Shown here piece by piece: positions 40,483 through 57,314 of a DNA stretch of 64,000 bases. The DNA comes from Pseudomonas sp. PDM15. GTDB taxonomy: Bacteria; Pseudomonadota; Gammaproteobacteria; Pseudomonadales; Pseudomonadaceae. The stretch spans positions 1-64,000 of the forward strand of contig NZ_JACVAA010000003.1 of assembly GCF_014851565.1 (NCBI RefSeq), given 5' to 3'. The notes under the pieces are model-generated. The model had not been told where the DNA came from. It was given only the letters and a program-made list of their open reading frames with translations, and made no database searches. Both the position numbers and the translations under genes were made by a program. How positions within the stretch are numbered: position 1 is the stretch's first letter; each line of letters starts with the position of its first letter.

Positions 40483-40845
40483 ATGCATTCACGCAGCCAG
40501 TTTCGACTAACATTCAATCAAGATCGTCCGAGTGAGCACGAGGACGATTCGACCGGCCTGGCAGTGCAGGAAGCGAAGCCGGCACTGCAAGCACCGCCTC
40601 TGTATAAGGTGCTGATGTTCAACGACGATTACACTCCGATGGATTTTGTGGTCGAAGTACTAGAGCTGTTCTTTGGTATGAACCGGGAGCTGGCCACCAA
40701 GGTCATGCTTACTGTGCATACGGAAGGAAAGGCAATCTGCGGGGTGTTTACTCGCGATATCGCAGAGACCAAGGCGATGCAGGTCAACCAGTACGCCAAG
40801 GAAAGCCAGCATCCGCTACTCTGTGAGATAGAAAAGGACGGTTGA
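40483..40845 (+). CDS. clpS: ATP-dependent Clp protease adaptor ClpS
   Basis: ClpS recognises proteins with destabilising N-terminal residues and delivers them to ClpA. The 120-residue protein has a disordered N-terminus (about 1-38) and a core domain with the N-degron pocket residues in [12 protein letters not shown] and the ClpA-facing [13 protein letters not shown] segment. It lies 29 bases upstream of clpA, with which it is almost certainly cotranscribed. Confidence 0.96.
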   Translation: MHSRSQFRLTFNQDRPSEHEDDSTGLAVQEAKPALQAPPLYKVLMFNDDYTPMDFVVEVLELFFGMNRELATKVMLTVHTEGKAICGVFTRDIAETKAMQVNQYAKESQHPLLCEIEKDG

Positions 40846-40874
40846 GCCGTCCCGCTTGGGCAAGAGGTGAAGCT

Positions 40875-43145
<2,271 letters not shown>

Positions 43146-43161
43146 TATTCGTAGGCAAACG

Positions 43162-43189
43162 AAAACGCCCGGCGATGCCGGGCGTTTTT
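43162..43189. terminator. clpA/infA bidirectional terminator
   Basis: ACGCCCGGC-GAT-GCCGGGCGT has AAAA before it and TTTTT after it and lies between convergent clpA and infA. Confidence 0.9.
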
Positions 43190-43227
43190 GTATTCGTACT
43201 TATCTGGCGGAATCCGCTAGTGCGAAA

Positions 43228-43446
43228 TCAGCGGGCGCGGTAGGTGATGCGGCCTTTGCTCAGGTCATACGGCGTCAGTTCGACACGGACCTTGTCGCCA
43301 GTCAGAATGCGGATGTAGTTCTTGCGCATCTTGCCGGAGATGTGCGCGGTAACGACGTGCCCGTTTTCCAACTCCACACGGAACATGGTGTTGGGCAGGG
43401 TGTCGACGACAGTACCTTCCAATTCGAAGCTGTCTTCTTTCGACAT
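43228..43446 (-). CDS. infA: translation initiation factor IF-1
   Basis: IF-1 is a 72-residue S1/OB-fold protein that binds the ribosomal A site during initiation. The start [11 protein letters not shown] and the body [16 protein letters not shown] and [15 protein letters not shown] are typical, and length is exactly that of the family. A longer frame to 43500 is not conserved. The gene stands between the clpSA pair and bpt-aat, an arrangement common in gammaproteobacteria. Confidence 0.97.
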   Translation of the reverse strand: MSKEDSFELEGTVVDTLPNTMFRVELENGHVVTAHISGKMRKNYIRILTGDKVRVELTPYDLSKGRITYRAR

Positions 43447-43579
43447 GCAGTAAAGCCCTCGGTATCCAAAGATTGGCCCGGTGCAATGGCGCCCAGGCAA
43501 AAGCGGCGTGCATTGTGCCCGAAAAGGGTAAGGGCCGCCAAGTGGCTGGAGAGTCGGGAAATGGCCGTGGTCGTTGCGC

Positions 43580-44287
43580 TCAGGTCAGTACGACCCAGCG
43601 CTGGTTGACGAACAGCTCGATGGGGCGGTACTGGGTCTTGTAGCTCATCTTCCGGCAATTCTTGATCCAGTAGCCGAGATAGACCGCCTGCAGCCCCAAA
43701 CGTGCAGCTTCGCCGATCTGCCAGAGAATCGCGAAACGGCCGAGGCTGCGGCGTTCCTCGGCAGGGTCGTAGAAGGTGTAGACCGCCGACAGCCCGTTGG
43801 GCAGTACGTCGGTTACGGCCACCGCGACTAGTGTTTCCGCCAGGCGGAATTCATAGAAGCGAGCAAATGGCAGGTCGCGAACCAGGAAGGTGCTGAACTG
43901 GTCGCGGCTGGGCGGATACATGTCGCCGTCGGCGTGGCGCTGCTCGATATAGCGCACGTAGAGGGCGTAGTACTCTTCGCTGAAGGCCGGGCGCACGGCG
44001 CGGACCTGGACGTCGGCGTTGCGCTTGAGGATGCGTTTCTGCTGGCGGCTAGGGATGAACTGGTCGGCGGGGATACGCGCCGGCACGCAGGCGGTGCAGC
44101 GTTGGCAGTGCGGGCGGTAGAGATGATCACCGCTGCGGCGGAAACCCATCTCCGACAGCTCGGCATAGACCTGCACATCCATGGGCTGACTGGGATCGAG
44201 GAACAGGGTAGTGGCCTGTTCTTCGGGCAGGTAGCTGCATGGATGTGGCTGAGTGGCGTAGAACTTGAGGCGAGCCAGCTCGGTCAT
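43580..44287 (-). CDS. bpt: aspartate/glutamate leucyltransferase Bpt
   Basis: Bpt (also called Ate) transfers leucine from tRNA to proteins beginning with Asp or Glu and so creates an N-degron for ClpS. The 235-residue protein has the family segments [23 protein letters not shown] with its conserved cysteines, and [20 protein letters not shown]. The ATG at 44287 follows GAGGG, and the two-codon extension begins with TTG and is not needed. Confidence 0.93.
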   Translation of the reverse strand: MTELARLKFYATQPHPCSYLPEEQATTLFLDPSQPMDVQVYAELSEMGFRRSGDHLYRPHCQRCTACVPARIPADQFIPSRQQKRILKRNADVQVRAVRPAFSEEYYALYVRYIEQRHADGDMYPPSRDQFSTFLVRDLPFARFYEFRLAETLVAVAVTDVLPNGLSAVYTFYDPAEERRSLGRFAILWQIGEAARLGLQAVYLGYWIKNCRKMSYKTQYRPIELFVNQRWVVLT

Positions 44288-44354
44288 GGTCAACCCTCGG
44301 GAAACCCCTGGGATAAGTGTATGTCAGCCTACTGACTGCTACCACAGGCCCGCT

Positions 44355-45035
44355 TCACGGCTGCCAGTCGGCGGTGCTGGGCTGGTCCAGGTAATGCTGC
44401 AGGTAGTAGGCGAATTCCTCGCGTGCGATGGCGCGCGCGCCGAAGCTGTGCAGGTGCTGGGTCGGCATCTGGCAGTCGATCAGGGCGAAGCTCCAGTCGC
44501 GCAGCTTGCCGACCAGAGTGGCGAAGCCGACCTTGGAGGCGTTGTCGGCGCGGCTGAACATCGACTCACCGAAGAACAGGCGGCCCATGGCAAGGCCGTA
44601 GAGTCCGCCAATCAGCAGCTCGCCGTCCCACACTTCCACCGAGTGGGCAAAACCGCGGTTGTGCAGCTCCAGGTAGGCGGCGCGCATCGAATCGGTAATC
44701 CAGGTGCCGTCGGCATAACCGCGTGGGCCGGCGCAGCCCTGGATAACGGCGGCAAAGTCCTGATCGAAGGTCACGCGATAGCGCTGCTGGCGGATCAGCT
44801 TGGCCAGGCTGCGTGACAGGTGGAATTCGTCGGGGATCAGCACGGTGCGCGGATCGGGCGACCACCAGAGCAGTGGCTGGCCCTCCGAGAACCAGGGGAA
44901 GCAGCCGTGCCGGTAGGCGGCGATCAGGCGTTGCGCGGATAGATCGCCACCGGCGGCGAGCAGGCCATTGGGCTCGCGCAGGGCCTTGCCCAGCGGCGGA
45001 AAGTCCAGCGAGTCGCGCTGTAGCCAGGTCAGCAT
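44355..45035 (-). CDS. aat: leucyl/phenylalanyl-tRNA-protein transferase Aat
   Basis: Aat adds Leu or Phe to proteins with N-terminal Lys or Arg, marking them for ClpS/ClpAP. The 226-residue protein has the family blocks [30 protein letters not shown] and [18 protein letters not shown]. With bpt, clpS and clpA nearby the N-degron pathway is nearly complete here. A GC-rich hairpin separates it from trxB, and the ribosome binding site is poor. Confidence 0.96.
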   Translation of the reverse strand: MLTWLQRDSLDFPPLGKALREPNGLLAAGGDLSAQRLIAAYRHGCFPWFSEGQPLLWWSPDPRTVLIPDEFHLSRSLAKLIRQQRYRVTFDQDFAAVIQGCAGPRGYADGTWITDSMRAAYLELHNRGFAHSVEVWDGELLIGGLYGLAMGRLFFGESMFSRADNASKVGFATLVGKLRDWSFALIDCQMPTQHLHSFGARAIAREEFAYYLQHYLDQPSTADWQP

Positions 45036-45051
45036 ACGCAGGAGGAGGGCA

Positions 45052-45074
45052 GGGCGGGCGTCAGGCGCCCGCCC
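45052..45074 (-). other. GC-rich intercistronic hairpin between trxB and aat
   Basis: GGGCGGGCG and CGCCCGCCC form a 9-bp all-GC stem with a 5-base loop, filling the short gap between the trxB stop and the aat start. There is no T-tract, so it may stabilise RNA or attenuate rather than terminate. Confidence 0.5.
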
Positions 45075-45080
45075 ATGGGC

Positions 45081-48645
<3,565 letters not shown>

Positions 48646-48659
48646 CCAAGAGGATTTCC

Positions 48660-49286
48660 ATGCGCCTGATCCGCATGCTGCTGCTGGCCGCCCTGGCTTG
48701 CAGCCCCGTTTTTGCCCATGCCGACGACGAGGCCGCGGTGAAGCGCCTGACCGGCCTGCTCGACCGCGCCCAGACTCTAACCGGGCGCTTCTCCCAGCTG
48801 ACCCTCGACGGCAGCGGCACCCAGCTGCAGGAAACCTCCGGCCAGCTGGCGCTGCAGCGTCCAGGCCTGTTCCGCTGGCACACCGATGCGCCGCAGGAGC
48901 AATTGCTGGTGTCCAACGGCCAGAAAGTCTGGCTGTACGATCCGGACCTGATGCAGGTGACCATCCAGACCCTCGACCAGCGCCTGACCCACACCCCGGC
49001 GCTGCTGCTGTCCGGTGACGTGTCGAAGATCCGCGAGAATTTCGAGATCACCTTCAAGGAAGGTGGTGACGTGGTCGACTTCATCCTCAAGCCCAAGGCC
49101 AAGGACACGCTGTTCGACAACCTGCGTCTGTCCTTCCGCAAGGGCATGATCAACGACATGCAGCTGATCGACAGCATCGGCCAGCGCACCAACATCCTGT
49201 TCCTCGGCGTGAAGATGAACGAGAAGCTGGACGCCGCGCAGTTCGACTTCCAGGTGCCGGAAGGCGCCGACGTCATCCAGGAATAA
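48660..49286 (+). CDS. lolA: outer-membrane lipoprotein carrier protein LolA
   Basis: LolA ferries lipoproteins across the periplasm from LolCDE to LolB. The 208-residue precursor has a signal peptide (about 1-21, cleaved at AHA-DD) and the family features [28 protein letters not shown] and LLLSGD. It starts 14 bases after ftsK with AGGA in front and is followed 17 bases later by rarA, the usual ftsK-lolA-rarA order. Confidence 0.95.
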   Translation: MRLIRMLLLAALACSPVFAHADDEAAVKRLTGLLDRAQTLTGRFSQLTLDGSGTQLQETSGQLALQRPGLFRWHTDAPQEQLLVSNGQKVWLYDPDLMQVTIQTLDQRLTHTPALLLSGDVSKIRENFEITFKEGGDVVDFILKPKAKDTLFDNLRLSFRKGMINDMQLIDSIGQRTNILFLGVKMNEKLDAAQFDFQVPEGADVIQE

Positions 49287-49303
49287 CGAGGCCGCCGCAC
49301 ACC

Positions 49304-50625
49304 GTGGATCTGTTTCGCTCCGCCCCTGTCGCCCAGCCCCTGGCGGCGCGCCTGCGCGCCACCAGTCTGGACGAGTACGCCGGGCAGGAGCATGTGCTGG
49401 GCCCCGGCAAGCCGCTGCGTGAGGCGCTGGAGCAGGGCGCGCTGCACTCGATGATCTTCTGGGGCCCGCCAGGGGTCGGCAAGACCACCTTGGCCAAGCT
49501 GCTGGCCCAGGTCTCCGATGCGCACTTCGAGACGATTTCTGCCGTGCTGTCCGGGGTGAAGGAAATCCGCCAGTCGGTGGAAGTGGCCAAGCAGCAGGCT
49601 GCTCAGTACGGCCGGCGCACCATCCTCTTCGTCGACGAGGTGCACCGCTTCAACAAGAGCCAGCAGGATGCCTTCCTGCCCTATGTGGAAGACGGCACGC
49701 TGATCTTTATCGGCGCCACTACAGAAAACCCCTCGTTCGAGCTGAATAACGCGCTGCTCTCGCGGGCCCGCGTCTATGTGCTGAAGAGCCTGGACGAAGC
49801 GGCCATGCGCAAGCTGGTGCAGCGCGCCCTGAGCGAAGAGAAGGGCCTGGGCAAGCAGAATCTGAGCCTGCCGGAAGAAAGCTTCCAGGTTCTCCTGGCC
49901 GCCGCCGACGGCGACGGCCGCCGCCTGCTCAACCTGCTGGAGAACGCCGCCGACCTGATGGAAGACGGCGGTGAGATCGGCATCGAGCTGCTGCAGAACC
50001 TGCTGGGCGACAGCCGCCGGCGTTTCGACAAGGGCGGCGAGGCCTTCTATGACCAGATATCCGCGCTGCACAAGTCGGTGCGCGGCTCCAATCCCGACGG
50101 CGCGCTGTACTGGTACGCGCGCATGCTCGATGGTGGTTGCGATCCGCTGTACCTGGCCCGGCGTGTGGTGCGCATGGCCAGCGAGGACATCGGCAACGCC
50201 GACCCGCGTGCCCTGACCTTGTGCCTCAATGCCTGGGACGTGCAGGAACGCCTCGGCAGTCCCGAGGGTGAGCTGGCGGTGGCCCAGGCCATCGTCTATC
50301 TCGCCTGCGCGCCGAAGAGCAATGCGGTGTACACGGGCTTCAAGGCGGCTATGCGCGAGGCCGCCGAGCACGGTTCGCTGGAGGTGCCGCTGCACCTGCG
50401 CAACGCGCCGACCAAGCTGATGAAGGAGTTGGGCTATGGCGAGGAATACCGCTACGCCCACGACGAGCCGGACGCCTATGCCGCCGGTGAGGACTATTTC
50501 CCCGAGGAACTGGAGCCGCGCCGCTACTACGAGCCGGTGCCACGCGGCCTCGAACTGAAGATTCGCGACAAGCTGGCCCACCTGGCCAGCCTGGATGCAG
50601 CCAGCCCACGGCGGAGACGCAAGCC

Positions 50626-50629
<4 letters not shown>
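49304..50629 (+). CDS. rarA: replication-associated recombination protein RarA (MgsA)
   Basis: This AAA+ ATPase of 441 residues is related to clamp-loader subunits and acts at stalled replication forks. It has Walker [15 protein letters not shown], the [12 protein letters not shown] Walker B segment, the sensor-1 motif [12 protein letters not shown], and the C-terminal tetramerisation domain ([19 protein letters not shown]). The start is GTG with a distant GAGG, and the stop overlaps the crcB start (ATGA). Confidence 0.94.
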
Positions 50630-52294
<1,665 letters not shown>

Positions 52295-52316
52295 GTCGAT
52301 AGCGAATGCACAATAG

Positions 52317-52345
52317 CGGGGTGGCGATGGCCACCCCGTTTTTTT
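52317..52345 (+). terminator. serS terminator
   Basis: CGGGGTGGC-GATG-GCCACCCCG is followed by seven T, 23 bases after the serS stop. Confidence 0.92.
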
Positions 52346-52365
52346 ACCTCCGGTGAGAGTGAGTC

Positions 52366-53745
52366 ATGGATTTCCTTCCGCTGTTCCACAAGCTTCAGGG
52401 GCGTGTCGTGCTGGTCGTCGGTGGTGGCGAGGTGGCGCTGCGCAAGGCGCGCCTGCTCAGCGATGCAGGTGCGCAGCTGCGCGTGGTTGCGCCGGAGATT
52501 CGTGGCGACCTGCGCGAGCTGGCGGGTGAAGGGGCGACCTCCCTGCGTGGCTACGAGTCCGCGGACCTGCAGGGCGTGGCCCTGGTGATCGCCGCTACCG
52601 ACGACGAGCCGCTCAATGCGCGCATCTCCGCCGAGGCTCAGGCCCTAGGCATTCCGGTCAACGTGGTGGACGCCCCGGCCCTGTGCAGCGTGATCTTCCC
52701 GGCCATCGTTGATCGCTCGCCGCTGATCGTCGCCGTCACCAGCGGCGGCGACGCGCCGGTGCTGGCGCGACTGATCCGCGCCAAGATCGAGACCTGGATT
52801 CCCGCCACCTATGGGCAATTGGCGGGGCTGGCCAAGCGTTTCCGTGACCGGGTCAAGCAGCTGTTCCCCGATGTGCAGCAGCGCCGGGTATTCTGGGAAG
52901 ACGTGTTCCAGGGACAGATTGCCGAGAGCGTGTTCGCCGGCAAGCTGGGCGAGGCCGAGCGCCTGCTCGACGCCAAGGTCGCGGGCGCTGCGCCGCGTGC
53001 GTTGGGCGAGGTGTATCTGGTCGGCGCCGGTCCGGGCGACCCCGACCTGCTGACCTTTCGCGCCCTGCGCCTGATGCAGCAGGCCGATGTGGTGCTCTAC
53101 GACCGTCTGGTGGCACCGGCCATCATCGAGCTGTGCCGCCGCGATGCCGAGCGTATCTACGTCGGCAAACGCCGCTCCAAGCATGCGGTGCCGCAGGAGG
53201 AGATCAACCAGCTGCTGGTGGACCTGGCCAAGCAGGGCAAGCGCGTGCTGCGCCTGAAGGGCGGTGATCCGTTCATCTTCGGCCGGGGTGGCGAGGAGAT
53301 CGAGCAGCTGGCGGCCGAGGGCATCCAGTTCCAGGTGGTGCCGGGCATTACCGCGGCTTCCGGTTGCGCGGCCTACGCCGGCATCCCGCTGACCCACCGT
53401 GATCATGCTCAGTCCGTGCGCTTCGTAACCGGTCACCTCAAAGACGGCAGCACAGATCTGCCGTGGGGCGATCTGGTGGCACCGGGGCAGACCCTGGTGT
53501 TCTACATGGGCCTGGTCGGCCTGCCGAGCATCTGCCAGGAGCTGATCGCCCACGGCCGCGCCGCCGACACGCCGGCGGCGCTGGTGCAGCAGGGCACCAC
53601 GCAGAACCAGCGGGTGTTCACCGGCACCCTGGCCGACCTGCCCCAGCTGGTGGCCGAGCACGAGGTGCATGCCCCGACTCTGGTGATAGTTGGCGAAGTG
53701 GTCACCCTGCGCGAGAAGCTGGCCTGGTTCGACAAGGCCCAGTAA
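52366..53745 (+). CDS. cysG: siroheme synthase CysG
   Basis: This multifunctional enzyme turns uroporphyrinogen III into siroheme for sulfite and nitrite reductases. The 459-residue protein has an N-terminal NAD-dependent dehydrogenase/ferrochelatase module ([12 protein letters not shown], about 12-24; [14 protein letters not shown] near 125-140). A C-terminal SAM-dependent methyltransferase follows, with [30 protein letters not shown] and [20 protein letters not shown]. It has its own ribosome binding site after the serS terminator. Confidence 0.96.
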   Translation: MDFLPLFHKLQGRVVLVVGGGEVALRKARLLSDAGAQLRVVAPEIRGDLRELAGEGATSLRGYESADLQGVALVIAATDDEPLNARISAEAQALGIPVNVVDAPALCSVIFPAIVDRSPLIVAVTSGGDAPVLARLIRAKIETWIPATYGQLAGLAKRFRDRVKQLFPDVQQRRVFWEDVFQGQIAESVFAGKLGEAERLLDAKVAGAAPRALGEVYLVGAGPGDPDLLTFRALRLMQQADVVLYDRLVAPAIIELCRRDAERIYVGKRRSKHAVPQEEINQLLVDLAKQGKRVLRLKGGDPFIFGRGGEEIEQLAAEGIQFQVVPGITAASGCAAYAGIPLTHRDHAQSVRFVTGHLKDGSTDLPWGDLVAPGQTLVFYMGLVGLPSICQELIAHGRAADTPAALVQQGTTQNQRVFTGTLADLPQLVAEHEVHAPTLVIVGEVVTLREKLAWFDKAQ

Positions 53746-53757
53746 GTCTTCAGCGCC

Positions 53758-54759
53758 TCATCCTTTGCGGGCGATGCCGCGCCCGCTCAGATGCTCGCGC
53801 CCATGAGGGCCGTCGAAGCTCTGCTGCGGGCCCAGTGGCACGATGCCGGTCGGGTTGATGGTGCGGTGGCTGGCGTAGTAGTGGTGCTTGATGTGCTGGA
53901 AGTCCACGGTCTGCGCCACGCCCGGAAACTGGTACAGCTCGCGTAGCCAGCCGCTGAGGTTCGGGTAGTCCGCCAGGCGCCGCAGGTTGCACTTGAAGTG
54001 GCCGTGGTACGCCGCGTCGAAGCGGATCAGCGTGGTGAACAGGCGGATGTCGGCTTCGGTCAGGTGCTCGCCGGTCAGGTAGCGGCGCTCACCCAGTAGC
54101 TGCTCAAGGCGATCCAGTTCGTCGAACAGCGTGCCAAAAGCCTCCTCGTAGGCTTCCTGGGTGGTGGCGAAGCCGGCGCGGTACACGCCGTTGTTTATCG
54201 CCGGGTAGATGCGTGCGTTGAGTTCGTCGATCTCGCCGCGCAGCACCTCGGGGTAGAGGTCCAGGTCATTGCCGGCGATGTCGTCGAAGGCCGAGTTGAA
54301 CATGCGGATGATCTCCGCCGACTCGTTGCTGACGATGCGCTGTTGTTGCTTGTCCCACAGCATCGGCACGGTCACCCGGCCGGTGTAGTGCGCATCGTCC
54401 AGGGTGTAGCGCTGGTGCAGATACTGCAGGCCGTCCAGGGCGTCGCCGCTGGAGCCGGTGGCAGGATCGAAGGTCCAGCCCTGTTCACGCATCAGCCAGC
54501 TGACCACCGAGACGTCGATCAGCTCGCTCAGTCCCTTGAGCTGGCGATAGATCAGCGTGCGATGGGCCCAAGGGCAGGCCAGCGATACAAACAGGTGATA
54601 GCGGCCGGCCTCGGCGCGGAAGCCGCCTTCGCCGCTAGGGCCGGGCTTGCCATCGTGGGTGATCCAGTTGCGCCGTTGTGCGTTCTCGCGCTGGAAACGG
54701 CCGTCCTTGCCGTTCTCGTACCACTGGTCATGCCATTGACCTGCAATGAGCTGTCCCAT
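53758..54759 (-). CDS. glutathionyl-hydroquinone reductase (YqjG/Xi-class GST)
   Basis: This Xi-class glutathione transferase has 333 residues. The catalytic cysteine is Cys62 in SLACPWAHRT, followed by family blocks VPMLWDKQQQRIVSNESAEI and NNGVYRAGFATTQEAYE and an all-alpha C-terminal domain with LTEADIRLFTTLIRFD. These enzymes reduce glutathionylated hydroquinones. The ATG at 54759 has AGGGAG 8 bases upstream; the longer frame to 54849 would run into ybiB. It is convergent with cysG. Confidence 0.9.
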   Translation of the reverse strand: MGQLIAGQWHDQWYENGKDGRFQRENAQRRNWITHDGKPGPSGEGGFRAEAGRYHLFVSLACPWAHRTLIYRQLKGLSELIDVSVVSWLMREQGWTFDPATGSSGDALDGLQYLHQRYTLDDAHYTGRVTVPMLWDKQQQRIVSNESAEIIRMFNSAFDDIAGNDLDLYPEVLRGEIDELNARIYPAINNGVYRAGFATTQEAYEEAFGTLFDELDRLEQLLGERRYLTGEHLTEADIRLFTTLIRFDAAYHGHFKCNLRRLADYPNLSGWLRELYQFPGVAQTVDFQHIKHHYYASHRTINPTGIVPLGPQQSFDGPHGREHLSGRGIARKG

Positions 54760-54845
54760 GACTGGCTCCCTCATGAATGAATAGGGGGACAGTCTATTGA
54801 TTTGCGCTCGATGAATAAGTGCAAAAATAAGGCTTAAATTATCGG

Positions 54846-55829
54846 TCAATCCGATAGTTGGCGTGCATCCCAGCGCTTGCGGGCCTCGGCGAAGGCAGTC
54901 TGGCGATCATGACCCAGCGCGTGGAGCGCCAATGCCATGGTGCTGTGCACCGCCAGCTCGCCGTAGCTGTCCTCCCGCTCGCCGCGCCAGAAGGCCAGCA
55001 GCTGCTGCGGGTCCAGGCTCTCTGGCTTGACGTGGCGCTGAGCGGAAAGGGCGGGCCATTCCTCGTCCCAGCTCTCGCCGTTCTCGGTGCCGTACAGGTG
55101 GCAGATGCCGTCCGGGTTGACCTCGATCTCTCCGCCTTCGCCCTTGACCACAATGGCGTGGTCGCCGAGCAGCTGGCTGGCCTCGCGGTGCACCGCCTGG
55201 TAGCCGGGGTGGAAGATGCTCTGCAGGCCGACGCGTGCGCCCAGTGGGTTGAGGATGCGCGCCAGTGAGTGGATCGGCGAGCGCAAGCCCAGGGTGTTGC
55301 GTAGGTCGATCATCCGCTGCAGCTGCGGCGCCCAGGCGCCCAGGGGGGTGAAGGCCAGGTTGTGGCGGTCCAGCGTCTCGCCGACTTCGCTCCAGTTGCT
55401 GCACAGCGGAATCTCCAGCGCCTGTAGCAACTGCTCGCTGTACAGGCGCCCGGCGGTATGCGCGCCGCCGCCGTGGACCAGGATGCGCAGGCCGCTGCTG
55501 GCCAGTGCCTTGATCGCCAGCAGGAACCAGGGCAGATGGCGCTTCTTGCCGGCATAGGTCGGCCAGTCGATGTCCACGGCGATCTGCGGCGCATTCAGGC
55601 GCTCGCGGATGGCCTCGGTGAAGCCGGCTAGCTCCTCGGCGCTTTCCTCCTTGTGCCGCAGCAGCATGAGGAAGGCGCCCAGCTGGGTGTCCTCGACCTT
55701 GCCGTCGAGCAGCATGCCCATGGCCTCGCGTGCTTCCTCGCGGGTCATATTGCGCGCGCCGCGCTTGCCTTTGCCGAGGATGCGCACGAACTGGGCGAAG
55801 GGATGTTCCGGCGGGGCGACGAGATTCAT
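54846..55829 (-). CDS. ybiB: TrpD2/YbiB family glycosyltransferase-fold protein
   Basis: This 327-residue protein resembles anthranilate phosphoribosyltransferase (TrpD) and E. coli YbiB. The N-terminal helical domain contains GKRGARNMTREEAREAMGMLLDG. The body has LVHGGGAHTAGRLYSEQLLQAL and RSPIHSLARILNPLGA in place of the TrpD substrate motifs. E. coli YbiB is reported to bind nucleic acid, and transferase activity is doubtful. It sits 10 bases after tusE in the tus operon, a placement seen in other pseudomonads. Confidence 0.82.
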   Translation of the reverse strand: MNLVAPPEHPFAQFVRILGKGKRGARNMTREEAREAMGMLLDGKVEDTQLGAFLMLLRHKEESAEELAGFTEAIRERLNAPQIAVDIDWPTYAGKKRHLPWFLLAIKALASSGLRILVHGGGAHTAGRLYSEQLLQALEIPLCSNWSEVGETLDRHNLAFTPLGAWAPQLQRMIDLRNTLGLRSPIHSLARILNPLGARVGLQSIFHPGYQAVHREASQLLGDHAIVVKGEGGEIEVNPDGICHLYGTENGESWDEEWPALSAQRHVKPESLDPQQLLAFWRGEREDSYGELAVHSTMALALHALGHDRQTAFAEARKRWDARQLSD

Positions 55830-55839
55830 GGCGAGGCTT

Positions 55840-56175
55840 TCACAGGCAATTCGTGGGTTTCGGCAGGCCGGCCAGCTTGGCGGCGAGCTTGGCTGGCGTG
55901 CCCTTGAACAGGCGGTTGAGGTGCAGGCTGTTGCCTTTCTCCGGGCCCAGCTTGAGGGCCACGTATTTGATCAGCGGGCGGGTGGCCGGCGACAGCTGGA
56001 ATTCGGCGTAGAAGCCGCGCAGCAGTTCGAGAACCTCCCAGTGCTCGCTGGATAGCTGTATCTCCTCGCTGGCTGCCAAGGCCTCCGCGGTGGCTGGCGA
56101 CCAGTCGGCCAGGTCCGCCAGGTAGCCGTCCTGGTCCAGAGCAATCTCGCGGCCTTCGATCTGCAGGATGCTCAT
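55840..56175 (-). CDS. tusE: sulfur relay protein TusE (DsrC family)
   Basis: TusE accepts persulfide sulfur from TusBCD and hands it to MnmA. The 111-residue protein ends in KPTNCL, with the conserved penultimate cysteine Cys110 that carries the sulfur. It has the DsrC core LSSEHWEVLELLRGFYAEFQ. The second cysteine of dissimilatory DsrC is absent, so it is a tRNA-type TusE. It overlaps tusB by 4 bases. Confidence 0.94.
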   Translation of the reverse strand: MSILQIEGREIALDQDGYLADLADWSPATAEALAASEEIQLSSEHWEVLELLRGFYAEFQLSPATRPLIKYVALKLGPEKGNSLHLNRLFKGTPAKLAAKLAGLPKPTNCL

Positions 56176-56471
56176 AGCCAGCTGTTGACCTTGGCATAGC
56201 GGCCGCAAAGTTCGACGAACGCCGGGTAGTCGATGGCCTGGGCGCGAGCAGGAGCTTGCAGAGCGCGGGCTTGCAGGTCTTCTTCCAGTGCGTACAGGGC
56301 GATGCCGGCGGGCATCAGCTGCAGCGCCTGCAGCTGGGCGGTGCCGGGTTGCAGGGCGTACACGGCGTCGCCGGTCAGCAGCAGGCCATCTTCAGGGCCG
56401 AGCAGGCGCAGGCAGCTGCTCAGGCGGCTATCGCTGAAGGGCGAGTGGGAAAGCAGGTGCAGGGTGGCCAT
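56172..56471 (-). CDS. tusB: sulfur relay protein TusB (DsrH family)
   Basis: This 99-residue subunit of the TusBCD hexamer has the family's typical start ATLHLLSHSPF and the segment GLLLTGDAVYAL; like most TusB proteins its role is structural. The start overlaps the tusC stop by one base and the stop overlaps tusE by 4, so the four tus genes are translationally coupled. Confidence 0.9.
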   Translation of the reverse strand: MATLHLLSHSPFSDSRLSSCLRLLGPEDGLLLTGDAVYALQPGTAQLQALQLMPAGIALYALEEDLQARALQAPARAQAIDYPAFVELCGRYAKVNSWL

Positions 56472-56830
56472 CAGATCGTCACTACCAGATCGAAACGCTC
56501 GAGAAGCAGGGTGAGGGCGGTGTCGTCCAGGCGTTCGGCGGGCAGCGCCAGTGTTGCTTCATCCAGGCCGCGTTCGGCGAGGCTGCGGCTGGACACGAAC
56601 AGCTCCTCCACGCCGAACAGTGGTAGCGCCTGCAGGTTGGCGCTCAGGTCCTTCTGCTGCAGTGCGCCGGGCTGTTGGCCGGTGGCCAGCTGGAACACCC
56701 CGTCGTCGAGAAACAGCAGGCCCAGCGGCAGGTCGAAGGCGCCGCCGGCCAGGGCGATATCCAGCGCCTCACGGGCGGACGGGCCGGCCCAGGGCGCCTG
56801 GCGGCTGATGATCAGCATCGATTTGCTCAT
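56471..56830 (-). CDS. tusC: sulfur relay protein TusC (DsrF family)
   Basis: The 119-residue TusC/DsrF subunit has the family pattern GPSAREALDIALAGGAFDLPLGLLFLDDGVF. It forms the TusBCD complex that moves sulfur from TusA to TusE. The ATG overlaps the tusD stop by one base. An upstream extension to 56908 lies within tusD and is rejected. Confidence 0.92.
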   Translation of the reverse strand: MSKSMLIISRQAPWAGPSAREALDIALAGGAFDLPLGLLFLDDGVFQLATGQQPGALQQKDLSANLQALPLFGVEELFVSSRSLAERGLDEATLALPAERLDDTALTLLLERFDLVVTI

Positions 56831-57222
56831 CAGTGGCCTCCGAAGCAGACCAGACGGTCCGCCATCTGCGCCGCTTCGTGCAGCTGGCCAAGGCCGGACA
56901 GCTCCCAAGGTGCGTCCAGATTGGCGGCCGGCTTGTTGTAGCGCTGCGCTTCCTCGGCGTTAAGCACGCCACGGCGCAGGGCGGCGGCGATGCACACCAC
57001 GGCGTCGAGCTGGTGCTGCTGCACGAAAGTGCGCCATTCGCCGGAGAGGTCGAGCTCGTCCTGCGCGCTGGCGATGTTGCCGGAGGCGCTGTGCACACCG
57101 TCTTGATAGAAGAACAGGCGGGCGATCTCGTGGCCGCCGTCCAGCGCCGCCTGGGCGAAGCGCAGGGCGCGGCGCGAGGAGGGGGCGTGGCTCGGGGCGA
57201 ACAGGGCAATGGCGAACTTCAT
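56830..57222 (-). CDS. tusD: sulfur relay protein TusD (DsrE family)
   Basis: This 130-residue catalytic subunit of TusBCD has its active cysteine, Cys77, in AVVCIAAALRRGV, equivalent to Cys78 of E. coli TusD. The start MKFAIALFAPSHAPSSRRAL is typical of the family. It is the first gene of the tusDCBE operon and lies 51 bases downstream of the yccA terminator hairpin. Confidence 0.93.
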   Translation of the reverse strand: MKFAIALFAPSHAPSSRRALRFAQAALDGGHEIARLFFYQDGVHSASGNIASAQDELDLSGEWRTFVQQHQLDAVVCIAAALRRGVLNAEEAQRYNKPAANLDAPWELSGLGQLHEAAQMADRLVCFGGH

Positions 57223-57271
57223 GGCGAGTCTGCGGCTACTTGCGGATGTCGCCATGATAAACGCCGAGGCA

Positions 57272-57295
57272 TGAAAAAGCCCGCCGAAGCGGGCT
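57272..57295 (-). terminator. yccA terminator
   Basis: Read on the minus strand, AGCCCGC-TTCG-GCGGGCT is followed by TTTTTCAT, 20 bases after the yccA stop. Confidence 0.88.
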
Positions 57296-57314
57296 CGTTC
57301 AACGGTGCGGCGAA

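Noticed and set aside
50560-50625. Fluoride riboswitch before crcB
   Set aside because: The upstream bases are the coding end of rarA, and no riboswitch fold was seen.
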